Shown here: in pieces, positions 45,200 through 56,818 of the stretch
Position numbering within the stretch: the stretch's first letter is position 1
Layout of the letters: every line of letters begins with the position of its first letter
Assembly: GCA_003255065.1 (NCBI GenBank)
Contig: QAOA01004502.1
Location: forward strand, 1 to 64,000
Source: Cercis canadensis
Lineage: Eukaryota; Streptophyta; Magnoliopsida; Fabales; Fabaceae
Length of the DNA: 64,000 nucleotides
Direction: 5' to 3'
Translations under genes and position numbers: made by a program
Notes under the pieces: model-generated
What the model saw: only the letters and a program-made list of their open reading frames with translations
The model's database searches: none
What the model was told of the DNA's origin: nothing

Positions 45200-47970
45200 A
45201 ATGGTCAAGTGTATAATGGAGAGCAAAGAGTCACGTATGAAAGTGCTAATCCTGTATGCATGATGTTGAAGCATTGAATTAGACTACATAGTTTGAAGAA
45301 GGTGATACACCAAAAATTACTTCTTGCTCCCAGTACAGTGTTATCAAATATCAAATATAGATTTCCCATGTCAGCCAACCCATTGTATTATGGTGCAATT
45401 GACCTCATGGTTGATGAGGATGTAATGTGCATGTATGCAAGTCATTCAAAGCATGCTAATCTTTGAGCAATAGAGCTTTATATGGAGACGGATACTGCAC
45501 AACATGATGATACCGGTGTTCAGATTGATGAAGTTGATGCAGGTGGGCCAAGTTCAATACCTTGTTCAATTCAAGGGTACAGTGAAACAAATTTTGTCCT
45601 TGATCAATGTTATCGACCACATTTTGACTCACCTGAATTTCAAACTGGCATGCCTAGTTTGAGTTAAACTCCTCAGCCACCAAAGAGCCATGACTATGGT
45701 TGTGATGATGCTTGGTTCAATTCAAATATACTCTAGGGACGGGGCATTGAGGAATATGAAACTGCTGTAAATATAGAAGGACACGACGACTTCCAAATTA
45801 GTGATGCTAATTCTCCCATTGATCCTCTTATTAGTGACGAAGATGATGAAGATGAGATCACAAAGGGAGATAAATCCTATAGTGACGAAGAAACTGAACG
45901 TAGTTTGGATTTGAATGTACATCAAGTGTGCTATGAATCTGGTGGTCCTATACCAGAAATGGTGCAGCCATTGCAGTACTGTGAACCTTCACTAGTTTAT
46001 TCAGACATTAACTGGGATGCTAGCAAGTTAGTGATGACATTGGAATATCAGATGGACATGGAGCGTGGGAAAGAGGTGGAGAGTTGTCAGTTGGGCAAGA
46101 ATTCTTAACAAAGAATGATGTTCAAATTGTTGTCAAAGAATACTCACTGCAAGTGCACCATTCATTCATTGTTAGGCAGTCGCATCCAACAGTGTGGAGT
46201 ATTATTTGTCCAAACAAGGAGAATGGTTGTATTTGGAGACTCCGAGCTTGCCAAAGAAGTAAGAGCAGACAATGGGAGATTACAAAGTACAACGGTCCTC
46301 ATACTTGCACAAATTTCATGATAACGCAAGATCACAACAAGTTGAACATGCATGTGATAGCGTCGAGCATTCATGGGATGATTAAGGAGAGTCCGGATGT
46401 GTCAATCAAGTTGATTCAAGAATGGATATTGGATGACTATGGGTACCGCGCATTGTACAGAAAAGCATGGTTAGCAAAACAAAAGTGCATCGAAAAAATG
46501 TTCGGCAAGTGGAATGAGAGCTACAACCTCTTACCTAGATGGATGGCAGCAATGATTATGGCAAATCCGAGAATTGTTGTCAAATGGTTTTTGGATAATA
46601 ATCAGATCAGCAGTCATTCCAATGTTCAGGAGAAAATGTTTCGCCATGTATTTTGGACATTCCAAGCATGTGTTGATGCATTTCCCTTTTGCAAGCCTGT
46701 GATTCAAGTTGATGGAACTTTCTTGAGGGGAAAGTATCGCGGGACATTGCTGATTGCTTCAACACAGGATGGTGATAGGTCACCATTGCCTCTTGCATTT
46801 GCTATTGTCGAAGGTGAAGTGAAAGATGCTTGGACATAGTTTTTGACCTTAGTTCGTTCTCACGTGGTTCGAGATCAACAAAATTTGGCGATAATTTCTG
46901 ATCGTCATGTCAATATTTTTTCTTCGATTGCAGATCCTAGTGTTGGATGGAGTCTGCCACTTGCATACAATTTCTTCTGCTTGCGGCATGTCGTTAGTAA
47001 TTGGAACACGCATTTCAAGAATAAAACTCTAAAGACAAAAATAAATGCAACAGGTATGTATAACTTTCTTAGTGTGTTTGTTTTAAACTTCTCTTGCCTA
47101 ATTAAAAATTTGCGTAATAATTTAATAGGCAGTCAATTTGAATCCCTTAAATTCAAAGAGTTTATGAGGGATCTACAAGTTAGATGCGAAGATAGCTGGG
47201 CATGGAAGTATGTAGAAGATATTGAAGAGGCAAAATGGACTTTACAAGGAGATATTGAGGGGAGGCGCTACGGCATGATGACAACGACATGACAGAGAAT
47301 ATTAATGGCACGTTGAAGGGTGTCCGCAACATGCCAATTACTGCCCTTGTTAGAGCAACATATTACAGGATGAATGCTATTTTCACCAAGAAGAGGGATC
47401 AGGCTGGTATGATGAAAGCTAGTGGGCAACGGTGGACTGAGTTTACAATGGTTAAGATGTGTGATAATTCATGCAATGCATCATCACATAAGCCTCAATT
47501 GTTATATAGGAACACCAGAGAGTTTGAGGTGGAGGAGAGATTCAATAAGAGGACCAGGACAGCTGGTCACACGTTTATTGTCAATCTGATGGAGAGATGA
47601 TGTAGTTGCGGCAAGTTCAAAGCCCTCCATTTGCCATGCTCACACGCAATTTCTGCTTGTGCTTCTGCTTCGCTTGATGAGTGGTCGTATGTGGATCTAG
47701 TATACTCCATTGAAAATTTAGTCAAGGTGTATCAAGGAAAATTTGGGCCTATTGGTGGACAAGAAAATTGGCCTAAGATCAGTGGAGTACATGTTAGTCC
47801 CAACCCTGCAATGCTGAGGAAGAAAAGTCTTCCTGTTGTGAATCGCATACGGAATGAGATGGATTGACCAGATTCAAATAGTAACTTGCGATTACGATGT
47901 AGTATTTGTTGACAAGAAGGGCATAATAAGCGAAAGTGTCCCCTTAGAAGAATGTCTGATCCATGACATA
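45200..47970 (+). pseudogene. mudrA: MuDR-type (mudrA) transposase pseudogene
   Basis: Transposase that cuts and joins MULE ends. The N-terminal region begins near 45200 (YYNGQVYNGEQRVTYES), contains FPMSANPLYYGAIDLMVD and a long acidic stretch, with stops at about 45274, 45464, 45665 and 45735. The frame then shifts near 46080. The MuDR DNA-binding region follows (SVGQEFLTKNDVQ, CIWRLRAC), then the MULE domain with DDE aspartates in IQVDGTFLRGKYRG (46711) and IISDRHVNIF (46900) and the conserved CLRHVVSNW. Stop TAG at 46837 replaces a likely Trp. 47054-47128 is a probable GT-AG intron. A frameshift lies near 47285, then TENINGTLKG, stop TGA 47598, a SWIM zinc finger CSCGKFKALHLPCSHA (47601-47648) and a zinc knuckle (CSIC...EGHNKRKC) with an internal TGA. 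Confidence 0.95.
47054..47128 (+). other. Probable intron in the mudrA pseudogene
   Basis: GTATGT donor and TTTAATAG acceptor bound a T-rich 75-bp segment whose translation does not resemble transposase. Because 75 is a multiple of 3 and no stop is inside, the frame stays open through it. Confidence 0.7.
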
Positions 47971-48177
47971 GTACCATTATGCAAATTTTATGTAATATAT
48001 TTTCTACGTTAAATGTTGTATTATGTACTATTTTAATTACTTGCCAATTATGTATTATGGTGTTTGCTTATATATTAATCTTTAACCATGTTGAAACTTA
48101 ATCATGACGATAATGTTTAAAAACAAATATTTTATACATGTACATATTACACTGACATTAATGTTTCATGAACAGCA

Positions 48178-50832
48178 ACAAAGTAGTGCTAACGGCGATG
48201 TCGATACAAATGTCCCCTTGTCCCACATCTAGGAGGATTTCTCGCACGTGGTGGCAGCACTTTTTCGGTAGGTTGTGTTCGTGGTGGTGTCATATCATCA
48301 TATGCCTCCCCAGAGGGAAACAGTCTCGTCCCAGTCATTGCCAGATCTATGGGCGGGCGTCCTATCGAAGGAGTCATTGTGGGCAATGTCCAATCTTCCG
48401 GAAAGAGAGTTTGTGAAGAGGCTTTTGCGTATGCGTCAATCGCTGATGGAAGAACAGTAGAATCAACGCCAAATAAGTGATATGCAAGAGATAGTGCTAC
48501 ATAATCTGCATATGTTGGCGTTCCGAAGTAGCTCGGGTCTTGTGTGAACTGAACTGGGTTAGGCTGGTATGACACGTCAATCGAGGAAGTATGGACATCG
48601 GTGCAACGTTCAGACTATGATAAGCTCTCAGACCTCGAGCTAGAATGTTGTGGGTTCCTGGTAGAGTGTGTTACAGACTGCCGTCGATGATCGTGACTCT
48701 GATGACACAGATGCACTACCCGATGACATGGTCGCCTCAGGAGCCATTTGAGGGTGTATCACTGGCGGTAACTAACCATACTGTACAAAGACCCCGGTTA
48801 AACTTGTGACAAATGCCCGGTAGCGATCTGGAGACAGATCAGTAGGCTGATAAGTCCACCCAAGTTTAGGTCTCCAACCCTGCTGAGTTACCCCCTGCTT
48901 AGATATACCAGGCTGAGATCCACCCTGCTGAGTTCCCCAACTTGGCTGAGGAGGGTTTTGTTGAGTTCCCCAACCAAGTTGTGTGGCTTGATGATAATGA
49001 ATCTGCATAATGGATCGAACTTGGAATCACTGCTTATTCAATAAATAATATACAATTTTAAAATAATTATAAAATTAACTAAAATGACAACTATACACTG
49101 ACCTGTCTAGCGGCTGTGGCATTTTTAAGGTTCATCTGTTAGTGAGTTATCCATAAATACCACGGCATATACTCGGGATATACCCCAAATGGCTCATCTA
49201 AGTTAACAATGTATTCACATCGATGATCCCCCAAGAGGTTATGCTCCAAGCAATGTCCACAATGTATCATGCTTCCCTCTCATATTGATATTGTGAAGCT
49301 GTCTATTAAAAACGGTGATCTCTCGAGGAATCTGCTACCAACTCCCAAACTGGCGCATGACTCGATCTGGGTTATGGTGTTCCACGATGTGATAACATAT
49401 CAATGGTACCTTAGCAGCCTAAACCTCATTTCCTGTAAAACAATAACCTGGGAGTAGTGACATCAATGCCCTGTTATATGGCTGTCATACAATCTGTTCA
49501 TATCAAATACCAATAACATGATTAATATTTCAATTCTATATATAATAAACTAATCAATGACATGAAGTTGTTACTAGTAATAAATCTCCATACGTCATCA
49601 TTTTCAAGCAAATCGAAGGCACGACGATATCCTTTCTGGTCCGAGCCGTACACAATATTCGTCCAATCTAACGGAAATTTCCACCTAAGAATATATCATA
49701 ATATAACACTACAATTAATTAGGTTTATTACGACACAAAAATTATGTTTAATTAATTAGGTATGAGTCATACTATACATATTAATGTCACTGTAATATAA
49801 TTAATATAATACTAATAACGTACAAATAAGTGTTCTTGTACTTTAATTATAAATAATTCAAAAATATGGCAAAATTATATTTACTGACCTGGTCGCAAGT
49901 GGCCCAGTCGGATCACGATCGACTCGCCTCGGAGCTATAAATGGGAATCTCTCTCATGCTCAACACTGGAGTAAAAAACAAAAGCTTGAGAAGTTATCAG
50001 CCTCTTCAAGAGAAGCATTGTAGAGAAGCAAGACAAGCTAATCCCCAGCTAAATCTCTCCACTTCGTTTAAATCTTCCAACAACTTCAAATACATTACAT
50101 GCACAAAATTTCCAGTTCAATCAGGCATCAGCCACATGTCGATCAGACGGAGTATATGCACTCTGGCATATTTTTGCACTATGTCATCTATTGCATCATA
50201 TGGACATTGATCAAATGTGCGAAATAGCCAACTCAACTTTAGTCTTCCACCAGTTAAACTGAGTCCGGTGGGATTACACCTAGTAAATCCTAACAAATAT
50301 TACTCCACGCATAACCAGTATACTCTGTCACTGCCTTTCCATCTATAGGTAGACCAATTAATATCTCCACATTTTGCAGTGTAATAGTGCACTCACCCAC
50401 AGACATGTGAAATGTATATGTTTTTGGTCGCCACAGTTCAACTAATGCAAATATTAATTGAATATCTATTTGTGTGGGTTCTATTTCTGCAACCCCACCA
50501 AAACCTGTCACTCTCACATATTCCATAACCCGATCGTCAGACTTATGTATTCTAGTTTGAGATCAGGGCCACACAACTATATCAACCTGTTTCAATTAAT
50601 ACTTACAAAATTACAGTGCTTACCAAACAAAACTACAATCAACTATATCTACAAAAATTAAAAGAAAAAATGATCTCACAATAATATTTACTCTAGTATT
50701 TAAAAACTACAATCAACTACAATGTTTAAAAATACTTACTCCAGTATCCCATACTTTTGTCGATATGTGATTTCTTTGTTCAGTCAATAAAGTTGAGTCT
50801 TGCGGTCTTGGTAGTAGATTTTGATATGCCAT
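48178..50832 (-). pseudogene. Plant mobile domain (PMD, MAIN-like) protein pseudogene inside the MULE
   Basis: Reads right to left. The ATG at 50832-50830 (MAYQNLLPRPQDSTLLTEQ) follows a pyrimidine-rich leader, and exon 1 ends at a GTAAGT donor (50739). The next block has the PMD core: IFALVELWRPKTYTFHM, GECTITLQNVEILIGLPIDG (about 50360-50470), then KLSWLF, YARVHILRLIDMWLMPD, VHVMYLKLLEDLNEV and FSWGLACLASLQ (50030-50230), then ERFPFIAPRRVDRDPTGPLA (about 49900). Further on are VPLICYHIVEHHNPDRVMRQFG-like sequence (about 49350-49430), a Gln/Gly-rich segment (48772-49008) and a C-terminus ending PPRCGT, typical of this family (48189-48575). Several Trp and Arg positions are stop codons. PMD proteins are known as host factors (MAIN, MAIL1) and as cargo of plant transposons; the role within MULEs is unknown. 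Confidence 0.9.
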
Positions 50833-50947
50833 TTTATCTAATGGAGATAAACTCAATAATCACATTCTTAAAGAGGTACCAAAAAATTACAATGACAAGC
50901 TCACAATGAAGATCGAGTTAAGAACCAAAATCTTATCAACCAAAATT

Positions 50948-51110
50948 TCACAACAGTGAGAGATGAAGAATGAGAGAACAAAGCAAAGAAATGATGAAGA
51001 TGGGCAAGAAGAAGGAAGGCCGAATGAAGAGGGAAAAAGCAGAAATGAGAAATGAGGGAGATGGCCGAAGGAAGGAGGAAGAAGGAAGAAAGAGGAAAAA
51101 ATCTGCATGC
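50948..51110 (-). promoter_or_regulatory. Pyrimidine-rich 5' leader of the PMD gene
   Basis: On the minus strand this stretch is almost all C and T and lies between the right TIR and the PMD ATG, as in many plant 5' leaders. Open frames here on either strand reflect the base bias. Confidence 0.45.
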
Positions 51111-51256
51111 CAGTGCCACATGTCATTGATCGGTTGGGCCAAAATCAGGACTTCCAGGGCATTGCCACGTTTCAATCATGCACGAAAGGTCAACGGATTA
51201 ACTGACAATGGGACTTGCAACATGAAAAGAAGATGCTACACACGAGGAGGGAATAT

Positions 51257-51430
51257 GGCCAATCGGGACACGTCGTGGGCCTGTCGGCGTGTCCGGTAGG
51301 GCCCACCTGCCACCGAATTGTTTTTTTCATTTTTAAATTTTAAAAAACTGTAATATTTGTGTAAATACTTTCAAAAGTGTTACATTTAGGTAATTAGTTT
51401 TGTACACTGTAATATTTGTGTCAAAAGGCC
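51257..51430. repeat. MULE right TIR
   Basis: Inverted copy of 44388-44564, ending AAAAGGCC directly before the duplicated GTGAATCCAG. Confidence 0.94.
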
Positions 51431-51440
51431 GTGAATCCAG

Positions 51441-52060
51441 TAGTTATCACTCTAAGAAGATTTATTAAGGTAGTTATTTGAACTTTCAGCTTGGAAGCGT
51501 ATTCTGCCATTATAATTTCAATCACATGATTTTATATTCCTTGCTCACTCATAGTTCACCATGGGTACTAGTTTCTATCAAGACAAGTTCACATAAAAAA
51601 TGTGTGAGATAGAAGTCCAAATCATATTATTCAAGTTACAGTTGAAGATAATGACATATGTACCAAGTCACGTACTGGTAATCTTGAAGCCATTTTATTA
51701 CTTTCAAATTGTAGATTTTGACTTCTTATTTGAAAACCCAAAACTCATACAATGATGCATTGTTTCTAGATCCATTCCACCACCATCATCTTGAATCAAT
51801 AATGCAGGACTTTCATCTTTTGGATTTAAATATTTATCTACAAAGAAAAAAGTTCCCACCATGCCATTTTGGGCTCATCAATTGCAATATTGAGAAGCTC
51901 TGCTATGACACCAAATGCCCACTTACGTGAAGCTGCATTCAAGTCAAGGAACATAAGGTCGATGTATATATTGTTTTATGCATTTTGAACAATAACTTTA
52001 GATCCAAGCTCATCATCGTAGTTTGTTGCTTTCCAAAACTGCCTACAATGGGGTGTTGCA
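51441..52060 (-). pseudogene. MORC/CRT1-type GHKL ATPase gene fragment
   Basis: MORC proteins are GHKL ATPases that compact and silence chromatin. Read right to left from about 52060: CRQFWKATNYDDELGSKV (about 51995-52047), RKWAFGVIAELLNIAIDE (about 51872-51925; the conserved form has ELLDN, the Mg/ATP-binding motif), NPKDESPALLIQDDGGGMD (about 51770-51830, the GxG nucleotide motif), CMSFGFSNKKSKSTI (51712-51758), a TST.LG.YVIIF stretch near 51660, and GLLSHTFF near 51600. One stop (GCATAA, near 51970), small indels and loss of the Asn-binding context show it is dead. No intron is visible across about 150 codons, although plant MORC genes are usually multi-exonic, so it may derive from a cDNA. 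The MULE lies at its downstream end. Confidence 0.88.
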
Positions 52061-52470
52061 CAAATTGATCACGTGGAGGGAAGGCCCATATCATCAACTA
52101 AGTTCTCTTTTAATTGATAAATTCCAAAAAATTGATAAATTCTTCTTTTAATTCTTTACTTGCATTTAATGAAGTTATCTTCTTCTTCCTTGGAAAATTT
52201 CTCTTCTGATTTTAGATTTAAGCACACATATGACAAATAAGTTCTCTTAATATCTTATAGAATTTAAATCATTAGCAATTTGATTTTGTATTTTTGCTTG
52301 ATTCGATTCTATTATTATTTTTTAAATTTATTTTATTTATGAATTCCTTTTTAAATGGTTTGAAATTTTTTTTTTATCTTTTGAGGAAGGAGAAATTAAT
52401 CTATAATTATAATCTATTTGCTGGTGAATATTTCCTAATCTTTTTTTTCTTTTGTTAGTATTCTTTTTTA
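51840..52470. repeat. Left arm of the MORC-containing inverted repeat
   Basis: This stretch is the diverged reverse complement of about 58060-58945. It contains the MORC start region plus upstream AT-rich DNA (52330-52470), where it stops abruptly at the next LTR-like block. Confidence 0.8.
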
Positions 52471-52471
52471 T

Positions 52472-53753
52472 TGATGTGATTTTTACAAGCAATGGTACCG
52501 GGTCACATAAGTAGTAAAAAGATGAGTTGAGTATCTTCCTCAGGGATCAAGGCGCTAACTACCAATTTTGCTAATAATGATTCTATTTGGAAAGATCAAT
52601 AATTTGGATCGAAGAAAGCTCTAAAAATATGAATGCAAACGATTGATTAATTAAAGCTGAATAGTAAAGCAAAAGCAACTTAATAGCAATTACACTAAGA
52701 GATTAACGATGAACAAAAGAAGGCTAGGGTTGATTTTGCTCGATTTTGATTTCGGTTATTTCATATACAAAATAGCCTTTGAATCACTGAAGAATAAATT
52801 ATTCTAGATACAAATCTTTTGTTGTTCGATAATTTCCTTAATTTGATTGATCTCAATACCTTGGAGAAACAATCCTCCCTGTCCCAATTAATTGCCCAAT
52901 TCCTTGGTTCAATTAACTTGTCTAGGTGATTAAGCCCTAAGAAAATTAATTCAAGGTCACATAAATTAAGTAATCCATTCCTAGATTAACCTGATTTATA
53001 GTAGAGATTACAAGAGCATACTCATATCTTACTATCCTTAGTATCAATATGAGCCAATAAATCAATCAAATGACGGCCAATCACTCAAATGCATTAAGAA
53101 CTGTACAATCTATTCTAACAAATAGATTTGCATTAAAATAAAATTATTCAACAGTAAAGCTTCATAAAAAATCGAGATACATCAATCCCTTAACTAAAAG
53201 GGCTTAGCTACTCATAGTCAAATAAGAGAAAAACAGAGAAAATAGAGTTCATCATGAAAGAAGAGAATAAAAACTAGATGAATACCACAGGATAGGAATA
53301 TACCTCCATGACTTGTGTAGTCAATTAAGAGATTCATAGAACCTAATGAATTCGTAATTATTATAACTCGTATAGTAATATACAGGGATAGTAATTGGGG
53401 ATATTTTCACCAGACCTTGGGAGAGGCTAGTGAATGAATAAGGGAATCTTGACTAGCAATTAGGAAGATAAATTGATATTAATGACATGAGGAACGAAAA
53501 CTGGGATTATTTTTGGTGAAATCGGAACCATAGGCTTTTCTCTCTTGATTAATTAGTCGTTTTCTCTGTCTTAGCTTATTTTCAGTTTACTTAAAGTTCT
53601 ATCTTGAAAATCTCCATACTCGTTGATTAGATAAAATTGAGATTAACCCAATTTCGATAATTGATAACATTAGTCCTCATGGGAATGATAATTAACTCAC
53701 ATCTTATTACTTGGAAACGATAATGTGCACTTGCGTTAGAATTTTACACAACA
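52472..53753 (-). mobile_element. LTR-like block, antisense, possible solo LTR
   Basis: On the minus strand it begins TGTTGTGTAAAATTC (53753) and ends AAAAATCACATCA (52472). The beginning (GCAAGTGCACATTATCGTT...ATCATTCCCATGAGGACT) and end (CTGAGGAAGATACTC...GTGACCCGGTACC) are of a type common in plant LTRs. There is no coding capacity. Flanking bases TTTAT and ATAGT do not match, so it is not a clean solo insertion. It truncates the RT of the next pseudogene. Confidence 0.6.
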
Positions 53754-55285
53754 ATAGTGGTCAAGAATGAAAATAATGAATTGATCCTAACTAGAACTGT
53801 GACTAGCTGGAGAGTGTGCATTGACTACATGAAGCTCAATAAGGCCACTAGAAAGGATCACTTCCCCTTGCCTTTTATTGATCAGATGCTTGACAGAATG
53901 GTTGGCCATCCTTATTGTTGTTTTCTTGATGGATACCCTAGCTATAATCAGATCTCTATAGCACCTGAAGATTAGGAGAAGACTACCTTCACTTGCCCAT
54001 ATGGGAAATTTGCCTTCAGACGCATGTCCTTTGGGTTATGCAATGCACCAACCTCTTTTCATATGTGCATGATGGCAATTCTCTTACATGGTGGAGAGGT
54101 TTATTGAAGTGTTTATAGATGACTTTTTAGTCTTTGGAACTTCTTTTGATTCATGCTTGGCTAATCTTGCTTAAGTTCTCCAATGTTGTGAAGAAACTAA
54201 TCTAGTGCTCAACTGGGAAAAGTGCCATTTCATGGAGACATAGGGCATTGTCTTAGGCCATAAGATCTATGCTTCTGGTGTTGTGGCTGATTGGGCTAAG
54301 AAAGAAACTATTGAGAAGCTGCCACCTCCTACATATGCTAAAGGAGTGTGTAGTTTTATAGGCCATGCTGGATTCTATAAGTGCTTCATTAAAGACTTCT
54401 CCAAGATAATTGAGCCTCTCTGCAGTCTACTTCTCAAAGATGTGCCTTTTAAATTTATTGTAGATTGTCTTAAGGCTTTCCAAGTTCTTAAGAAGGCTTT
54501 GGTATCTGCCCCTATGATCATAGCTGCTGATTAGGATTTTCCTTTTGAATTGATGTGTGATGCCAATGATTTTGCTATAGGAGCTATTTTGGGATAGAGT
54601 AGAAACAAGGTTTTTCATGTTATTTATTATGATAGTCGCTCCCTTAACCCTGCTTAGATGAACTATGTCACCACTGAAAAAGAACTGCTACCAATGGTTT
54701 ATGCTTTTAACAAGTTTTGGCCATACTTCATAGGACCAAGACCATATTCTACACTGACCATTATGCCATCATCTATCTGATCGAGAAAAAAGATGCAAAA
54801 CTCAAATTAATCAAGTGGGTGCTCCTACTATAAGAGTTTGAGTTAGAGATCAAAGACAAGAAGGGAACAAAAAATCAAGTAACTGATCATTTGTACCGCT
54901 TAGAGCCATATGAGCAACATGATTAAACAAAGCCTCATATTAATGATGCATTCCCAAATGAACAACTCTATAATATCTTTGTTGGGAAGCTTTCTTGGTA
55001 TTTAGATTTTGCTAATTATTTGACTAGTAAGGTTCTTCCACTAGAGCAACGCAGCAATCAACAGAGGAAGAAATTTCTCTATGATGTGAAGCATTACTTA
55101 TGGGATGACCCTTTTGTCTACAAGCATTGCTCTGATAGGATTATCAGAAAGTGTGTCCCTAAATAGGAGATGGTGAGTATACTTCATCACTGCCATTCTT
55201 CTAAATATAGTGGTCACTTTAGAGCTAACCATTCTGCAGCTAAGATCCTTTAGTCAGGTTTCTACTAGTTGACATTGTTCAAAGG
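53754..55285 (+). pseudogene. pol: Athila-like Ty3/gypsy pol pseudogene, part 1 (RT, RNase H, start of integrase)
   Basis: The RT begins mid-domain (IVVKNENNELILTRTVTSW, CIDYMKLNKATRKDHFPLPF, FLDGYPSYNQISIAPED), followed by TTFTCPYGKFAFRRMSFGLCNAP and VFIDDF in the catalytic position. RT-connection EKLPPPTYAKGVCSFIGHAGFYK, RNase H (LMCDANDFAIGAIL) and an HHCC-type region near 55160-55285 follow. The RKDHFPLPF and CPYG...RMPFGLCNAP signatures are typical of the Athila/Tat branch. There are many stops, mostly TAG where homologues have Gln or Trp (for example 53973). The upstream part is replaced by the antisense LTR block and the integrase is interrupted at 55291. Confidence 0.88.
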
Positions 55286-55290
55286 CACGC
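55286..55290. repeat. Probable target duplication of the LTR insertion, left copy
   Basis: CACGC here versus CACAC at 56819-56823; one G/A difference. Integrase coding resumes after it. Confidence 0.55.
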
Positions 55291-55306
55291 TGATAAGGAT
55301 CCTAAT

Positions 55307-56179
55307 ACCCAATCAAGAGACCCGTTATCCATGTCTGTGGGTCCGATCACAAGAGCAAGAGCTAAAAGGATGCAAGAAGCTTTGAACGGCTTGATTGATA
55401 AGATCGAGGCTCAAGGAACAATTTTGGATCGAAGCCAAAAGTTTGTGTGCTCAATTTAGGCTAAAAATGAAGATATTGAAGACGGGTAGAACCTTGGGGG
55501 CCGTAGCCTCCAAAACTCGATGTTGTAGCACTCCAAATCACTCAGAATGGCTTCTNNNNNNNNNNNNNNNNNNNNNNNNNNNNNNNNNNNNNNNNNNNNN
55601 NNNNNNNNNNNNNNNNNNNNNNNNNNNNNNNNNNNNNNNNNNNNNNNNNNNNNNNNNNNNNNNNNNNNNNNNNNNNNNNNNNNNNNNNNNNNNNNNNNNN
55701 NNNNNNNNNNNNNNNNNNNNNNNNNNNNNNNNNNNNNNNNNNNNNNNNNNNNNNNNNNNNNNNNNNNNNNNNNNNNNNNNNNNNNNNNNNNNNNNNNNNN
55801 NNNNNNNNNNNNNNNNNNNNNNNNNNNNNNNNNNNNNNNNNNNNNNNNNNNNNNNNNNNNNNNNNNNNNNNNNNNNNNNNNNNNNNNNNNNNNNNNNNNN
55901 NNNNNNNNNNNNNNNNNNNNNNNNNNNNNNACCCAATCAAGAGACCCGTTATCCATGTCTGTGGGTCCGATCACAAGAGCAAGAGCTAAAAGGATGCAAG
56001 AAGCTTTGAACGGCTTGATTGATAAGATCGAGGCTCAAGGAACAATTTTGGATGGAAGCCAAAAGTTCGTGTGCTCAATTTAGGCTAAAAATGAAGATAT
56101 TGAAGACGGGTAGAACCTTGGGGGCCGTAGCCTCCAAAACTCGATGTTGTAGCACTCCAAATCACTCAGAATGGCTTCT
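55307..56179 (+). repeat. 249-bp direct repeat flanking an assembly gap
   Basis: 55307-55555 and 55931-56179 are equal in length and differ at about two bases (for example GATCGAAGCC versus GATGGAAGCC). The left copy stops and the right copy starts exactly at the gap edges. Confidence 0.95.
55556..55930. other. Assembly gap (375 N)
   Basis: Run of N between the two 249-bp copies. Open frames spanning it are meaningless. Confidence 0.99.
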
Positions 56180-56818
56180 CGACAAGGCCTAAGTTGCCAC
56201 AACACCCAGTAGATAGCAAGCCAAGCACCACAACGCCAACCCTCAATGCCGCAACTCCCCGTCAATTTATAGCTTAGCGAGTTTTGACCCAAAATGAGTA
56301 TTTTGGTTATTGGCTCCAAGCTTGGACCAACTTTTAGCCAATTTCACTTAGGTTATTAATGTTATCCATTTGGGACATCTAGCTATTATTTTGGGCTTAT
56401 TTAGGTTTTGTTAAGGCCTTTGGCCCAATTAGACTTAGAATTAGGGCTATGCTTGTTTTGTTTAAAAGGGAGGCCAATGCTCTTGTCATGGTCAGAATAC
56501 GCATTTTGAGTAAAGTTAAGAGTCTTCTCCTTCCATGGTTTTTTGAAGAACTAGTATAACTTATCAAGAACCCTAGTTCTTATGGCGTTTGTAACTTATC
56601 AAGTACTCCAAGTTCTTGTGGCGTTCAATCCTAGAACTTATTGCTTGCCTTCTATCTTTCTCGAGCGTGGCATTCATATATCTTCCTTGGATACCTTCAG
56701 TTCCCACTTTGCTAAGCGATGGGTCGAGTTCCTCGTTTTCGTTCCGAAACTTGATTTAAACAGTTCATCGTGCATTTGGAATCTTTACCTTTGGGTTACC
56801 CCATAGGGATTCGCATCA

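Larger units (their letters stand above)
44388..51430. mobile_element. MULE (7,043 bp) carrying a transposase pseudogene and a PMD pseudogene
   Basis: Terminal inverted repeats of about 177 bp (44388-44564) and 174 bp (51257-51430) start GGCCTTTTGACAC, and a perfect 10-bp target duplication flanks the element. Inside are a MuDR-type transposase on + and a plant mobile domain gene on -, arranged tail to tail. Both genes are broken, so this copy is not autonomous. TIR, TSD length and transposase domains agree on the Mutator superfamily. Confidence 0.96.
55291..56818 (+). mobile_element. LTR of a CRM-like element inserted in the Athila-like integrase (contains an assembly gap)
   Basis: It begins TGATAAGGATCC and ends GGGATTCGCATCA. 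The start encodes SVGPITRARAKRMQEALNGL, the same kind of LTR-encoded pol tail as in E2, ending at a stop near 56083. It contains 375 N and a 249-bp duplicated segment around the gap. It is a solo LTR if the gap is an artefact, or a whole element if the gap hides the interior. Confidence 0.75.

Noticed and set aside
48168-48460. Plus-strand frames at the right of the mudrA pseudogene
   Set aside because: They are the antisense of the PMD C-terminal coding region, which has the recognisable motifs.
50887-51175. Frames on both strands rich in Lys/Glu or Ser/Phe/Leu
   Set aside because: This is a purine/pyrimidine-biased leader of the PMD gene; the frames reflect base bias.
55395-56083. Long frames across the 375-N gap
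   Set aside because: They consist mainly of unknown residues and exist only because N is not read as a stop.
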